Positions 7,931 to 16,207 of a stretch of 20,110 nucleotides of DNA are shown in pieces. Every line of letters starts with the position of its first letter. Within the stretch, counting starts at the first letter, position 1. A program made the translations under genes and the position numbers. The notes under the pieces are model-generated. The model searched no databases and was not told the origin of the DNA. It saw nothing but the letters and a program-made list of their open reading frames with translations. The stretch comes from Endomicrobiia bacterium (GTDB taxonomy: Bacteria > Elusimicrobiota > Endomicrobiia > Endomicrobiales > Endomicrobiaceae), in the NCBI GenBank assembly GCA_025998295.1, contig BNVT01000013.1, positions 1 to 20,110 of the forward strand, in the 5' to 3' direction.

Positions 7931-7951
7931 CCCCGACCGTAAGGTCGCGGG
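7931..7951. repeat. REP-like hairpin with GTAA loop
   Basis: CGACC (7934-7938) pairs with GGTCG (7943-7947) around a GTAA loop, and CCC (7931-7933) pairs with GGG (7949-7951) across one bulged C. It lies 9 bases after the long palindrome. Confidence 0.55.
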
Positions 7952-8017
7952 AAAATTACTTTTATCTTTCAGACACAACATTCACTATAATTCCGGAAGA
8001 TCGTCATTAGCACCTCC

Positions 8018-8164
8018 TTAGTTTTTTAGTTTTGTTGCAATCTTTGCTTTCATAAATTTTTTCTGATGTTTATAGTCTTTTGCGTTATTGTTATGTCCAT
8101 GCATGATGTTATTGTAATACATTATGATGTGACTCTGCAATACTCTGGCAAAATTTAAAACCAT
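8018..8164 (-). CDS. Possible 48-codon ORF, uncertain
   Basis: An ATG frame gives a 48-residue basic peptide (MVLNFARVLQSHII... to ...KIATKLKN). It has no Shine-Dalgarno of its own. Directly after its stop comes a very good AGGAGG and an ATG that opens only 12 codons before a stop, which looks like the start signal of a destroyed downstream gene. Both may be leftovers of one decayed operon. I recognise no family. Confidence 0.2.
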   Translation of the reverse strand: MVLNFARVLQSHIIMYYNNIMHGHNNNAKDYKHQKKFMKAKIATKLKN

Positions 8165-8245
8165 TTTAAAAAAGTGGAGAAAAAAGACCTTGGAAAAACT
8201 ATAAACCGAGCGTTAGAATAAGACCTATGGAGATTTCAATATTGC

Positions 8246-8632
8246 AGTCAAACCATTTTAAGTTGCGCTATAGCGCATGTTTTAACATAACTTGCGTTTT
8301 TGCAGCAGTGACAAAAGAACCTGTGTTTCTTGCTTTTTGATAAAAACTTATCTTCTTTTTTTGTTACTGTACAACTTAAAGTGACTTGATTACAGGAGGA
8401 CTTTGTAATAAGAAAATAACAGGAATTGGATATTTTAAGGGTATAGATGTTTTCTGTGTTTGGCTACAAGAGGTATTGTTACCAAAAGTTGAAAAAGGGT
8501 AAATTATTGATACTGGACAATGCATCAATTCAAAAAAGTAAAAGGTATGTGACAGGAAACAGAAGATTTTTATAACAAGTTGATCACATCTTTTGAAACT
8601 ACAATACGATACAACTTAAATTGATTTGACTA
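8246..8632 (+). mobile_element. IS630-type element remnant with terminal inverted repeats
   Basis: The left end (8246-8266) and the right end (8611-8632) are inverted copies sharing CAACTTAAA-N-TG-R-TTTGACT. A third copy in right-end orientation lies inside at 8371-8392, so two insertions or an internal duplication are stacked here. The transposase piece inside belongs to the IS630 family. The element is far shorter than a full IS630 (about 1.1 kb) and cannot be autonomous. Confidence 0.65.
8404..8575 (+). pseudogene. IS630-family transposase fragment, frameshifted
   Basis: The first frame reads TGIGYFKGIDVFCVWLQEVL then LPKVEKG before a stop. The next frame continues without a gap as KGKLLILDNASIQKSKR. 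The joined text matches the DDE domain of IS630 transposases, in which LDNAS carries the second catalytic Asp and is normally followed by HKS; here H is Q. The N-terminal DNA-binding part and the terminal PYSPDLNPIE region are gone. Confidence 0.7.
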
Positions 8633-8864
8633 TAGCATTAGGACCAAAAACAGGAATTGGGCTAAGACGAATAACATAAAAATGATGTTGATAAGAGTTT
8701 GGGGTGAGTTAAGCAAATAGGCTTTGGGATAAGTTGGCTAGAGCCGCGGACGGCAAATTCAAGCAGCTAAGCAATTAGAATTAAAAGACCTTCTTGGATG
8801 CCAAGATAAGATAATTTATACATTTTCTTGGTCTGTTACTTTAAGCCAATTTTATATAAAATAC

Positions 8865-8893
8865 TTGACATAAATTAATGATAGTGGTAGAGT
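8865..8893 (+). promoter_or_regulatory. Promoter of the hrcA-grpE-dnaK operon
   Basis: A consensus TTGACA (8865-8870), a 17-base spacer and TAGAGT (8888-8893, 4 of 6 matches to TATAAT). The predicted transcript would start around 8900, inside the CIRCE operator that follows. The 230 bases before it (8633-8864) hold no intact gene. Confidence 0.7.
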
Positions 8894-8894
8894 A

Positions 8895-8921
8895 TTGGCA
8901 CTTTAGTAATGCGAGTGCTAA
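8895..8921 (+). promoter_or_regulatory. CIRCE operator bound by HrcA
   Basis: TTGGCACTT-N9-GAGTGCTAA is the CIRCE inverted repeat (consensus TTAGCACTC-N9-GAGTGCTAA). The right arm is perfect and the left arm has two changes. It overlaps the expected transcription start and lies 40 bases before hrcA, the usual place for autoregulated hrcA operons. Confidence 0.93.
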
Positions 8922-8960
8922 GATATATTGATTGCCAAAATAACTTTATAAGAGGGTAAA

Positions 8961-10001
8961 GTGCGGCACATAGTACTGGAAGTTTTAAAAGAAAGAAAGA
9001 CTAAAATATTAAGCGCTATTATACATCATTATATTAAAACAGGTAAGCCTGTAGGTTCAAACGTTTTAACACAGGAGTACAATATTCATTTTTCTCCTTC
9101 TGCTGTTAGAAATCTAATGGCAGATCTTGAAGAAGAGGGTTATCTTACACATCCTCATACCTCTGCTGGCAGAATTCCAACAGATAAGGGTTATAGATCC
9201 TATGTTGATAATCTTGTAAAGTTGCAGAGATTTGCCGTAGAAGAAGAAGAGAGAATGAAAAAAGAGTACAAACAAAAATATAATGAAATAGAAGCCCTTC
9301 TTTTGGAAACTTCGCGTATTTTATCGGGTCTTTCCCAATATACCGGTTTTGTTATGGCACCTAAAGCTCAGTACGACGAAATAAAAAACATTGAGCTTGT
9401 GCAAATTGCAAAAGATGAACTTTTAGTGGTATTGCTTACTCAAAGCGGAATGATAAAACATAAAAAAATAACAGCTTCTCTTGCATCAGGGCAACTAAGC
9501 AAACTGAGAAACTTTTTAAATGAGAAATTAAGAGGGGTGTTTGTCGCGCAGGCAAATAAAAGAATTGTTTTGGAAATAAGAGATTTTAGGCAAAGTGAGT
9601 TGGAGATTTTAAGGATAGCTGAGAAAATAAGCGATGTTTTTTACAATATACAGGATGATGTATACATAGGTGGCACGTCTAACGTGATGGAAGTTCCTGA
9701 TTTTAACGATTTTGAGTCTGCAAAATCGCTTATAAAATTTAACGAAGATAAAGAAAGGTTGATAGAGATTATAAGCAAAGATTTTGGTAGCAAAGGAATA
9801 AATGTAAAAATAGGTTCTGAAAACATATTTAAAGGGTTAAAAGATTTGAGCATGATAACTACCGTGTATAAAAACGGCGAACAGCCTGTAGGTGTTTTGG
9901 GAATTATCGGACCTAAACGTATGGAATATCAAAAAATGATGTTGCTTGTAAGTCGTGTTTCTGAAATGCTGAGCAAATTTTTTAAAGACAAAGAGCGATA
10001 G
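8961..10001 (+). CDS. hrcA: HrcA, heat-inducible transcription repressor
   Basis: A 346-residue protein of normal length. The N-terminal winged helix is clear (LKERKTKILSAIIHHYIKTG, PVGSNVLTQEYNIHFSPSAV, RNLMADLEEEGYLTHPHTSA, GRIPTDKGYR), followed by the GAF-like dimerisation domain ending in GVLGIIGPKRMEYQKM. HrcA binds CIRCE and represses chaperone genes; in studied bacteria GroEL helps it fold, linking repression to free chaperone. The start is GTG, preceded by AGAGGG with 4 bases between. CIRCE lies just upstream, so it represses its own operon. grpE follows after 17 bases. Confidence 0.96.
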   Translation: MRHIVLEVLKERKTKILSAIIHHYIKTGKPVGSNVLTQEYNIHFSPSAVRNLMADLEEEGYLTHPHTSAGRIPTDKGYRSYVDNLVKLQRFAVEEEERMKKEYKQKYNEIEALLLETSRILSGLSQYTGFVMAPKAQYDEIKNIELVQIAKDELLVVLLTQSGMIKHKKITASLASGQLSKLRNFLNEKLRGVFVAQANKRIVLEIRDFRQSELEILRIAEKISDVFYNIQDDVYIGGTSNVMEVPDFNDFESAKSLIKFNEDKERLIEIISKDFGSKGINVKIGSENIFKGLKDLSMITTVYKNGEQPVGVLGIIGPKRMEYQKMMLLVSRVSEMLSKFFKDKER

Positions 10002-10018
10002 GGAGGGGGGATATTTTA

Positions 10019-10591
10019 ATGAACGATGAAACAGAGGAAGTTATAAACGAACAAGATGGCCAAACCTGCGGCTGCGGCAAGGCAAGAGACGAAGAGATAT
10101 CTGAGGTTGAAACTTTAAAGCAGTCTGTTGAAGATCAAAAAAAAATAGCTCAAGATTATTACGATCAGCTTGTAAGGCTTAAAGCTGATTTCGAAAATTA
10201 CAGAAGACGATCCGAAAAAGAAAAGATAGCCTATTTGGAGTCGGGAAAAGAAGAAATTCTTATAAAACAAATTAATATTGATGATGTATTACAGCAGGCT
10301 TTAAAAAGCGCAAAAACAGGCAACAGCATGAAAAGCGTAGTAGTCGGTCTCGAAATGATAAGCAAAGAATTTGCAAAGATGTTGAGGGAAGAAGGTATTG
10401 AAGAAATACAGTGCGATAAGTTTAATCCTAATGTATGCGAAGCTCTAGATTACACCGAAAGTGATGAAGAAGATGGTAAAGTTTTAGAAGTTTACCAAAA
10501 GGGATATAAAATGAAAGGTAAGCTTTTAAGAGTTGCAAAAGTTAAAGTGGCAAAAAATAATAAAGTTGAAACTGGAAATGAAAATAATTAA
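10019..10591 (+). CDS. grpE: GrpE, nucleotide exchange factor for DnaK
   Basis: A 190-residue GrpE. It has a long N-terminal coiled coil, the conserved DYYDQLVRLKADFENYRRRS segment, a four-helix middle part and the C-terminal beta domain. The end is diverged but keeps VLEVYQKGYKMKGKLLRVAKV, equal to the usual V..V.Q.GY.l..rllRpA.V signature. It releases ADP from DnaK. The acidic N-terminus contains an unusual TCGCGKARDEE; the Cys pair has no known role. A strong GGGAGGGGGG precedes the ATG. It is the middle gene of the heat-shock operon. Confidence 0.95.
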   Translation: MNDETEEVINEQDGQTCGCGKARDEEISEVETLKQSVEDQKKIAQDYYDQLVRLKADFENYRRRSEKEKIAYLESGKEEILIKQINIDDVLQQALKSAKTGNSMKSVVVGLEMISKEFAKMLREEGIEEIQCDKFNPNVCEALDYTESDEEDGKVLEVYQKGYKMKGKLLRVAKVKVAKNNKVETGNENN

Positions 10592-10606
10592 CACAGGGGG
10601 AAGTAT

Positions 10607-12475
10607 ATGGCAAAAATTATCGGTATCGATTTAGGAACATCAAATTCTGCAGCAGCCGTTATGGAAGGCGGCAAAGCTACTCTTATCCCTTCGGCTGAAG
10701 GTACAACATTAGGCGGTAAGGCTTTTCCTTCTTATGTTGCATTTACAAAAGATGACCACCAACGTTTAGTTGGCGAGCCTGCGAGAAGACAAGCAGTTAC
10801 AAATACGGAAGGAACTATAAGCGCTTTTAAGAGAAAAATGGGAACAGATCACAAATACAGTGCATATGATAAAGAGTTTACACCTCAGCAGCTTTCAGCT
10901 TTCGTTCTTCAGAAAATTAAAATGGACGCTGAGGCTTACTTGGGCGAAACCATATCAAAGGCAGTTATTACTGTACCTGCATATTTTAACGATAATCAGA
11001 GGCAGGCTACAAAAGATGCAGGTGCAATCGCTGGTCTTGAAGTAGTAAGACTTGTTAACGAGCCCACAGCAGCTTCGCTTGCTTATGGTATAGATAAGGT
11101 CGGTTCAGAGCAGAAAATATTGGTTTTTGACCTCGGCGGCGGAACCCTCGATGTAACCATTATGGAGATGGGTGCTGAAGGTACGTTCGAAGTTCTTTCA
11201 ACTTCAGGCGACACGCAACTTGGCGGAACCGATATGGATAATGCTCTAATCGATTATATTGCCAAAGAGTTTAAAAAGACAAACGGAATAGATCTACGCA
11301 ACGATAAAATGGCGGTACAGCGTTTAAAAGAAGCTGCTGAAAAAGCAAAAATAGAACTTTCAAACGTTTTTGAAACCGATATCAACCTTCCATTTATAAC
11401 TGCTGATGCCTCGGGTCCTAAACATTTGGACATGAAGTTTACAAGAGCAACTCTTGAAAACCTTGTAAGACCTATTGTTGAAAGATGCAAAGCATCGCTA
11501 GATCAAGCCATAAAAGACGCAAAACTTACGGCTGAAACAATTACAAGAATTATTTTAGTTGGCGGACCTACCAGAATGCCTATCGTTCAGAAATTTGTTG
11601 AAGATCATGTGGGGAAAAAAGTTGAACGTGGAATAGATCCCATGGAGTGCGTGTGTTTTGGAGCGGCTATTCAGGCAGCAGTATTAACCGGAGATGTTAA
11701 AGATATTCTTCTTTTAGATGTTACTCCGCTTACCCTTGGGATCGAAACTATGGGTGGCGTAAGAACCACTTTGATAGACAGAAATACTACGGTCCCCGCC
11801 AAGCGTTCTCAGATATTTTCAACGGCTGCAGATAATCAGCCCGGTGTTGAAATCAACATTCTTCAGGGTGAAAGACCTATGGCAAAAGATAATTTATCAC
11901 TTGGCAAGTTTATGCTCGACGGAATACCACCTGCGCCAAGAGGAGTCCCTCAGATTGAAGTTACTTTTGATATAGACGCAAACGGTATTTTACATGTTTC
12001 AGCAAAAGACAAAGGAACAGGTAAAGAACAGTCAATTAAAATATCATCGTCAACAAAGCTTTCAAAAGATGATATAAATAAATATGTTAAGGAAGCCGAG
12101 CAGTATGCTTCTGAAGATACAAAGCGCAAAGAAGAGATTGAAGTAAGAAATGAAACGGATAATCTTGTTTACTCTGTTGAAAAGAGTCTAAAGGAACATG
12201 GCGATAAAGTCTCTTCTGATGAAAGACTTGCAATAGAACAGGCATTGACTGCTGCAAAAGATGCTCTAAAAGGTAGTGATATAGCTGCAATTAAATCAAC
12301 AAAGGAAGCATTAACAACAGCTTCTCACAAACTTGCTGAAGCAGTATATAAATCTTCACAAGCCCAAAATACTCAAAGCTCTACACAACAAGGGCAACCT
12401 CAGGGTGATACTCAGCAGGCGTCTAATAATGAAGAAAAAGTTGTCGACGCAGAAATTGTTGATGATAAAAAATGA
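10607..12475 (+). CDS. dnaK: DnaK, Hsp70 chaperone
   Basis: A 622-residue Hsp70. ATPase signatures: [18 protein letters not shown] (the usual second T of DLGTTNS is S), [18 protein letters not shown] and [19 protein letters not shown]. The linker region [20 protein letters not shown] leads into the substrate domain and a Gln-rich tail ending [14 protein letters not shown]. It lacks the ~20-residue subdomain insert of proteobacterial DnaK. It folds and protects proteins in the cytosol with GrpE and DnaJ. AGGGGGAAG precedes the ATG. dnaJ does not follow, although it often does in this operon type, so it must be elsewhere. Confidence 0.97.
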   Translation: MAKIIGIDLGTSNSAAAVMEGGKATLIPSAEGTTLGGKAFPSYVAFTKDDHQRLVGEPARRQAVTNTEGTISAFKRKMGTDHKYSAYDKEFTPQQLSAFVLQKIKMDAEAYLGETISKAVITVPAYFNDNQRQATKDAGAIAGLEVVRLVNEPTAASLAYGIDKVGSEQKILVFDLGGGTLDVTIMEMGAEGTFEVLSTSGDTQLGGTDMDNALIDYIAKEFKKTNGIDLRNDKMAVQRLKEAAEKAKIELSNVFETDINLPFITADASGPKHLDMKFTRATLENLVRPIVERCKASLDQAIKDAKLTAETITRIILVGGPTRMPIVQKFVEDHVGKKVERGIDPMECVCFGAAIQAAVLTGDVKDILLLDVTPLTLGIETMGGVRTTLIDRNTTVPAKRSQIFSTAADNQPGVEINILQGERPMAKDNLSLGKFMLDGIPPAPRGVPQIEVTFDIDANGILHVSAKDKGTGKEQSIKISSSTKLSKDDINKYVKEAEQYASEDTKRKEEIEVRNETDNLVYSVEKSLKEHGDKVSSDERLAIEQALTAAKDALKGSDIAAIKSTKEALTTASHKLAEAVYKSSQAQNTQSSTQQGQPQGDTQQASNNEEKVVDAEIVDDKK

Positions 12476-12501
12476 CGAGAGGATTGTCGCTATTGTGTTG
12501 T

Positions 12502-12526
12502 CTTTGTAAGGAATGAAATGACAAAG
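12502..12526. repeat. Intergenic palindromic repeat after dnaK
   Basis: CTTTGT and ACAAAG flank AAGGAATGAAATG, followed by CAGTCTAAAGCTTCACTTCCG. This resembles a diverged copy of the widespread bacterial repeat that reads roughly ATTGCGAGGARYGAARYGACGAAGCAATC. It lies 26 bases after the dnaK stop. No T-run follows, so a terminator role is doubtful. The rest of 12476-12928 shows no gene; CTGTAAAA and TTTTACAG (near 12638 and 12692) form a distant inverted pair. Confidence 0.45.
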
Positions 12527-12928
12527 CAGTCTAAAGCTTCACTTCCGTAGTAGGAAAGATGCGTGTATAAATGTTAAAGAAAAATGGCAGTAGTAAATTT
12601 TATTAAAAACATAATTCGGCATGGTAAATACGAAAATCTGTAAAACTATGAAACTTCTTTCGTATGTTTGTCTTGATGAGATTTTACAGGCTAGTGATTT
12701 TAAAATATTAAAATGTTAGAATGTGGACTAGTAATTAGGTCTCTTTTGCCTGCGTCATCTTGCATGGAACTCACGACTTAAGACATTCAAGGATAAAATT
12801 CAAGCGATGGAGCAATCCGTCGTCATTGTTAATATTTGAAATTTAGCAGTTTCAAAGCAGTTGGGCAACGATGGAATTAAAAGTTTTTTTCTGAGAGGCG
12901 TAGAATGGTTTAGACATTTTCTTGGTGT

Positions 12929-13001
12929 GCTGAGGTAGCTCAGTCGGTAGAGCACAGGTCTGAAAAACCTGGTGTCGGCAGTTCGATCCTGCCCCTCAGC
13001 A
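12929..13001 (+). tRNA. tRNA-Phe (anticodon GAA)
   Basis: A full cloverleaf of 73 bases: acceptor GCTGAGG/CCTCAGC with discriminator A, TA at 8-9, D arm GCTC-AGTCGGTA-GAGC, anticodon arm CAGGT-CTGAAAA-ACCTG with GAA in the loop, 5-base variable loop GTGTC, and T arm GGCAG-TTCGATC-CTGCC. All stems pair perfectly. The 3' CCA is not encoded (ATTT follows), so it must be added by the CCA enzyme. Confidence 0.97.
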
Positions 13002-13102
13002 TTTGTAGCGTATTTTGGAGTACTGACAAAATGATAATTTAAAGACACCCAAGTTTTTAATGTCGTAACCAAAACCAGAATAATCCCCTCATGTAAGGAA
13101 TA

Positions 13103-13111
13103 TGATATAAT
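13103..13111 (+). promoter_or_regulatory. Extended -10 promoter directly before uvrC
   Basis: TGATATAAT is a perfect extended -10 element (TG-N-TATAAT). Only six bases separate it from the ATG at 13118. No -35 hexamer is seen and no Shine-Dalgarno lies at a usable distance, so the mRNA may be leaderless. Confidence 0.45.
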
Positions 13112-13117
13112 TTTAGC

Positions 13118-14416
13118 ATGCTAAACTCTGGAAATAAAAAACTTGAACAGATTCCTAAACTGCCAGGTGTTTACATAATGTGCGATGGAATAGGTAATGT
13201 CATATATATAGGCAAAGCTAAAAGTCTTAAAAACAGACTGTCGTCGTATTTTAATGCTGATATAAATTCAAAATCTACAACCATTATTACAGCAATGCGT
13301 AAAATTGATTATATTTTATGCACATCTGAAAGAGAAGCATTGATAATTGAAAGACAGTTAATAAACAAGATAAAGCCGTACTTTAATTCCATGTGGAAAG
13401 ATGATAAATCTTATCCATATATCAAGTTTTCTATTGATGAAGACTTTCCACGTTTAACACTTACGAGAAAAAAACTTAATGGAAACGCTTTATATTTTGG
13501 TCCGTATCCTCAAATTTTTTATATAAAAAAACTTACCCGCTGGCTTGTAAAACTTTTTAAAATTCGTACGTGTAAGATGCTTATTTTGGAAGGATCGTTG
13601 CCTGAACAAAAAAAAGTTAAATCATGTCTTTACTATCATACGGAAATGTGTTACGGTCCATGTCTTGGTAAAATTACGTCGAAAGATTATAAAGCAAAAA
13701 TAAAAGATGTTGAGTTGTTTTTAAATGGAAAATTTAAGAAACTTGAAAATGAATGGGAATCGTATATGTTCAACTTAAGCGAGAATATGCGTTATGAAGA
13801 GGCAAAAGAGATAAGAGACAGGCTTTACGCTCTTCAAAATATGTCGGAAAGAGTTATGATAAGCGAAATTACGCAAGATGATATAAACCAGTCTGTACAA
13901 AGAGCAAACAGTGTAAATGAATTAAAAAATGTTCTAGGACTAAAACATCCGCCGGCTGTAATAGAAGGGTTTGATAATTCAAACATACAGGGTACAAATG
14001 CCGTGGCTTCTATGGTTAGGTTTCAAAACGGTATTGCCGATAAAAAGAATTATAGAAGATTTAAGATTAAAACGGTTGTAGGGGCGGATGATTTTGCAAG
14101 TATGCATGAAGTTGTTTACAGGAGGTACTCTTCATTAATAAGAAAAGATGAAAAACTGCCAGATTTGATTTTGATTGACGGAGGAAAAGGACAGCTTGTA
14201 GCCGCTGTGAGTGCATTGAAGGAACTTCAAATACAGATTTCTATAATTTCGCTTGCTAAGAAGAATGAAGAAATTTTTTTGCCTGATAAAGATAAAGCAT
14301 TAGTTTTAAGCAAGTATTCCGAAGCTTTAAAGCTTTTGCAATCAGTAAGGGATGAATCTCACAGATTTGCCGTAAGTTATCACAGAAAACTTAGGGCAAA
14401 AGAGTTTGGAGTATAG
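13118..14416 (+). CDS. uvrC: UvrC, excinuclease ABC subunit C, reduced form
   Basis: UvrC cuts DNA on both sides of a lesion handed over by UvrA/UvrB. Seen here: GIY-YIG nuclease (GVY 17-19, YIG 30-32, R40); four Cys that would hold the UvrC iron-sulfur cluster (C152, C170, C178, C182); a UVR motif for UvrB contact (about 221-240); and an RNase H-like 5'-nuclease core with FDNSN (D286), LILIDGGKGQ (D354) and RDESHRFA (H415). At 432 residues it is well short of the usual ~600. About 100-125 residues between the UVR motif and FDNSN are missing, and the chain stops where the C-terminal helix-hairpin-helix pair should begin. All catalytic motifs remain, so it is probably a functional reduced version. 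ogt starts 2 bases after the stop. Confidence 0.9.
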   Translation: MLNSGNKKLEQIPKLPGVYIMCDGIGNVIYIGKAKSLKNRLSSYFNADINSKSTTIITAMRKIDYILCTSEREALIIERQLINKIKPYFNSMWKDDKSYPYIKFSIDEDFPRLTLTRKKLNGNALYFGPYPQIFYIKKLTRWLVKLFKIRTCKMLILEGSLPEQKKVKSCLYYHTEMCYGPCLGKITSKDYKAKIKDVELFLNGKFKKLENEWESYMFNLSENMRYEEAKEIRDRLYALQNMSERVMISEITQDDINQSVQRANSVNELKNVLGLKHPPAVIEGFDNSNIQGTNAVASMVRFQNGIADKKNYRRFKIKTVVGADDFASMHEVVYRRYSSLIRKDEKLPDLILIDGGKGQLVAAVSALKELQIQISIISLAKKNEEIFLPDKDKALVLSKYSEALKLLQSVRDESHRFAVSYHRKLRAKEFGV

Positions 14417-14418
14417 TC

Positions 14419-14745
14419 ATGAAAAGTAAAATACCATCAAGTATTATCGAAAAAATGAAATGCTATCCTTGTTTTTATGTAAAAGTTTGGAAAGCTTGCT
14501 TTAAGATTCCTGCAGGAAAAACATTAACTTATAAACAGCTTGCAAAAAGGATAAAATTACCCATGGCGTCTAGGGCTGTTGGTATGGCGTTAAGTAAAAA
14601 TCCGTTTGCTCCGATAATTCCTTGTCATAGAGTTATAAGAAGTGATGGAAAAATGGGCGGCTATTCTGCGGCAGGCGGAATAAAGAAAAAGATAAAGATG
14701 CTTCGGTATGAAAGAGAAACAGGAAAAGACGCAAGTAATTGCTGA
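14419..14745 (+). CDS. ogt: Methylated-DNA-protein cysteine methyltransferase (Ogt/MGMT), minimal form
   Basis: A 108-residue protein made only of the DNA-binding/active-site domain. It shows PAGKTLTYKQLAKRI (helix with the conserved Tyr), SRAVGMALSKNPFAPIIPCH (R52 as the arginine finger, C69 as methyl acceptor) and RVIRSDGKMGGYSAAGGIKK. The PCHRV active site is complete. The family removes methyl groups from O6-alkylguanine by suicide transfer to the Cys. The N-terminal ribonuclease-like domain of full-length Ogt/Ada is absent. Alkyltransferase-like (ATL) proteins are similarly short but have Trp in place of Cys, so this is a true transferase. It is coupled to uvrC, forming a small DNA-repair operon. 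Confidence 0.9.
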   Translation: MKSKIPSSIIEKMKCYPCFYVKVWKACFKIPAGKTLTYKQLAKRIKLPMASRAVGMALSKNPFAPIIPCHRVIRSDGKMGGYSAAGGIKKKIKMLRYERETGKDASNC

Positions 14746-14868
14746 TAAAATATAGGGTTAAAAGTTAGTTGACTGTATTCAAATTCGCAAGCACAACAGC
14801 AAATTTTAACTTTAGGTTTAATTGATAAACTTTTATACAATTTGGTAACATTTGCCCGTGACGATTTA

Positions 14869-15478
14869 AAATCTTGAAGAAAACAAATGCCATAAAGGGC
14901 GTCCCTTTGATGTAGAGTTGTTTTGTGCTACAAGCACTGTTGATAATCCTGAGCTTAAAGAAGCATTGATGGCAGGAGAAATAAATTTTGTGTTTTGCCC
15001 TTACCACAACTGTGGTGAGATGTTTTATGCTGAGCGTTTTGTACTTTACCATGACAGCGATAATTGAACTTATAATCTTTGTATATCTGCCAAGCTTTCA
15101 GGAACAGACGGCACAATGTAAAACAAAAACGAGTGAGGAATTTAAGCTTGTATTGGACGACTATGAAGAAAAACAAAAAATAAGATACGAACCTCTCTGG
15201 CTGTTTGATACCGAAGATTTGGTTTCTTTGCTTCGTATGGAGCAAGGCATTGGAGGTGAAGAATAGATATAAAATACATTGCTCCTAAGTTATCTTTAGA
15301 TATTGTAAAAATTTCCCCAAATCTTGCCAGAAAATTAGGAATTCCAAAAATTCTACCTGTCCCTAAAGGGAAAAAGAACATCGAAGAGAGATTTTTAATT
15401 TCAGGTTTAGAGACTCTTAAGAAATATAATCCTAATCTTTTGCATTACGTTGAATCTCTTGAAAAAATATTAAGGTAA
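14869..15478 (+). pseudogene. CpXC-domain protein pseudogene with two frameshifts
   Basis: Three consecutive frames carry one protein. The first reads NKCHKGRPFDVELF, then VDNPELKEALMAGEINFVFC and PYHNCGEMFYAERFVLYHD, matching the CpXC domain: metal-binding Cys motif, PELKE, GEINxxxCP.CG, YHD. After a stop at 15065 a second frame continues with SEEFKLVLDDYEEKQKIRYE, LWLFDTEDLVSLLRMEQG and GGEE. The third frame (same as the first) gives RIDIKYIAPKLSLDIVKISP and ends EKILR at 15478. The first CPxC motif is already degraded (CHKG). I see no start codon or ribosome site. The stretch before it (14746-14868) holds nothing recognisable. Confidence 0.7.
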
Positions 15479-15503
15479 AAAGCAATTATTGCAGATATAA
15501 AAA

Positions 15504-15776
15504 ATGACAGCTCATTCATATCATATTAAAATTTCAATATTGGTTTTAATTTTTTCTATTGTATTTTACACTTCTGTCTATGCTGATTTAAAAGTTACAA
15601 AAATTTTACAAAACAAAGGGTCGTTTGGTATTGTTTTAAATAGAGATATTAAGATTTTGAATATACTTTTTGAAAATAATGATATTAAATTCCCTGTATA
15701 CACCGGTAAAGGTAAAGTGTATAAGCAATTTGCTATTTTAAAAAGAGATTTCCGCCAGTATCTCGTCAATTCCTAA
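15504..15776 (+). CDS. Exported SpoVG-like protein, first domain
   Basis: A 90-residue protein with a signal peptide (MTAHSYHIKISILVLIFSIV, likely cleavage after SVYA at residue 27). The mature part starts DLKVTKILQNKGSFGIVLNR and contains NDIKFPVYTGKGKVYKQF. It follows the pattern of SpoVG: a V-x-K-I opening strand, a strand with a variable region, then a Pro-containing strand with Gly/Lys. The likeness is weak but is supported by the clearer SpoVG-like ORF that follows. The stop codon overlaps the next ATG (TAATG). The two ORFs may be one original double-domain protein split by a -1 frameshift, or two coupled genes. Export is odd for a family whose known members bind nucleic acid in the cytosol. 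Confidence 0.5.
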   Translation: MTAHSYHIKISILVLIFSIVFYTSVYADLKVTKILQNKGSFGIVLNRDIKILNILFENNDIKFPVYTGKGKVYKQFAILKRDFRQYLVNS

Positions 15777-16069
15777 TGCAAAATCAAACATCATCAAAAA
15801 CCAAAAACACTTCATTTAAAGTAAATAAATTTTCAATTTTTAAAAATCATAGAACAATAAAAGCTTTTGCGTCTGTGATTTTTGATGATGATATTGAAGT
15901 TGAATGCCGTATTATGCAGACAAAGGACAAATTATGGATTGCATGGCCTTCCAATAAAAAAAATAATAATTGGGTAAAGAATTTTAAATTTATGAACAGG
16001 GATTTAGGAGAACTGGTTGAAAAAGAACTGATCGCAAACTATACTTCTAATGCTCGGCAGGAACACTAG
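15776..16069 (+). CDS. SpoVG-like domain protein, second domain
   Basis: A 97-residue protein. FKVNKFSIFKNHRTIKAFAS, VIFDDDIEVECRIMQ, KLWIAWPSNKK and DLGELVEKELIANY follow the SpoVG layout: opening strand, lka.a.v.fdd.i.v..i.v, the F..mPs.k turn, and the closing helix ending in a Tyr. The signature P-S lies in WPSNKK. It has no signal peptide or clear Shine-Dalgarno, and its ATG overlaps the previous stop, so it is translated by coupling or is the C-terminal half of a split exported protein. SpoVG in Firmicutes regulates division and gene expression; its role here is unknown. Confidence 0.55.
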   Translation: MQNQTSSKTKNTSFKVNKFSIFKNHRTIKAFASVIFDDDIEVECRIMQTKDKLWIAWPSNKKNNNWVKNFKFMNRDLGELVEKELIANYTSNARQEH

Positions 16070-16207
16070 TCTAAGCAGATTGCTTGAAAAAAGAGCAAAA
16101 AGAGATGAGAAGAGAACCTAAATGGCAAAAATTTTCGTACAATCAGGGGTTATTAGGAAATATATACATAACTATAAAATGGGAATGTAGCGGTAAGAAT
16201 TATATTA

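Larger units (their letters stand above)
7371..8017. other. Gene-poor stretch with degenerate palindromes
   Basis: No credible gene is seen. One long minus-strand frame (7624-7887) has no Shine-Dalgarno, ends in low-complexity codons and contains a REP-like hairpin, so I do not call it. The stretch holds palindromes at 7582-7600 (degenerate), 7735-7754, 7876-7921 and 7931-7951, and a run of nine C at 7656-7664. It is most likely decayed sequence colonised by repeats. Confidence 0.5.

Noticed and set aside
8740..8820. Traces of a Fis/NtrC-type helix-turn-helix (IQAAKQLELKDLLG) before hrcA
   Set aside because: Too short and frameshifted; the likeness could be chance.
12735..12775. TTAGGTCTCTTTTGCC resembling the IS-like end
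   Set aside because: It diverges after ten bases and has no partner end nearby.
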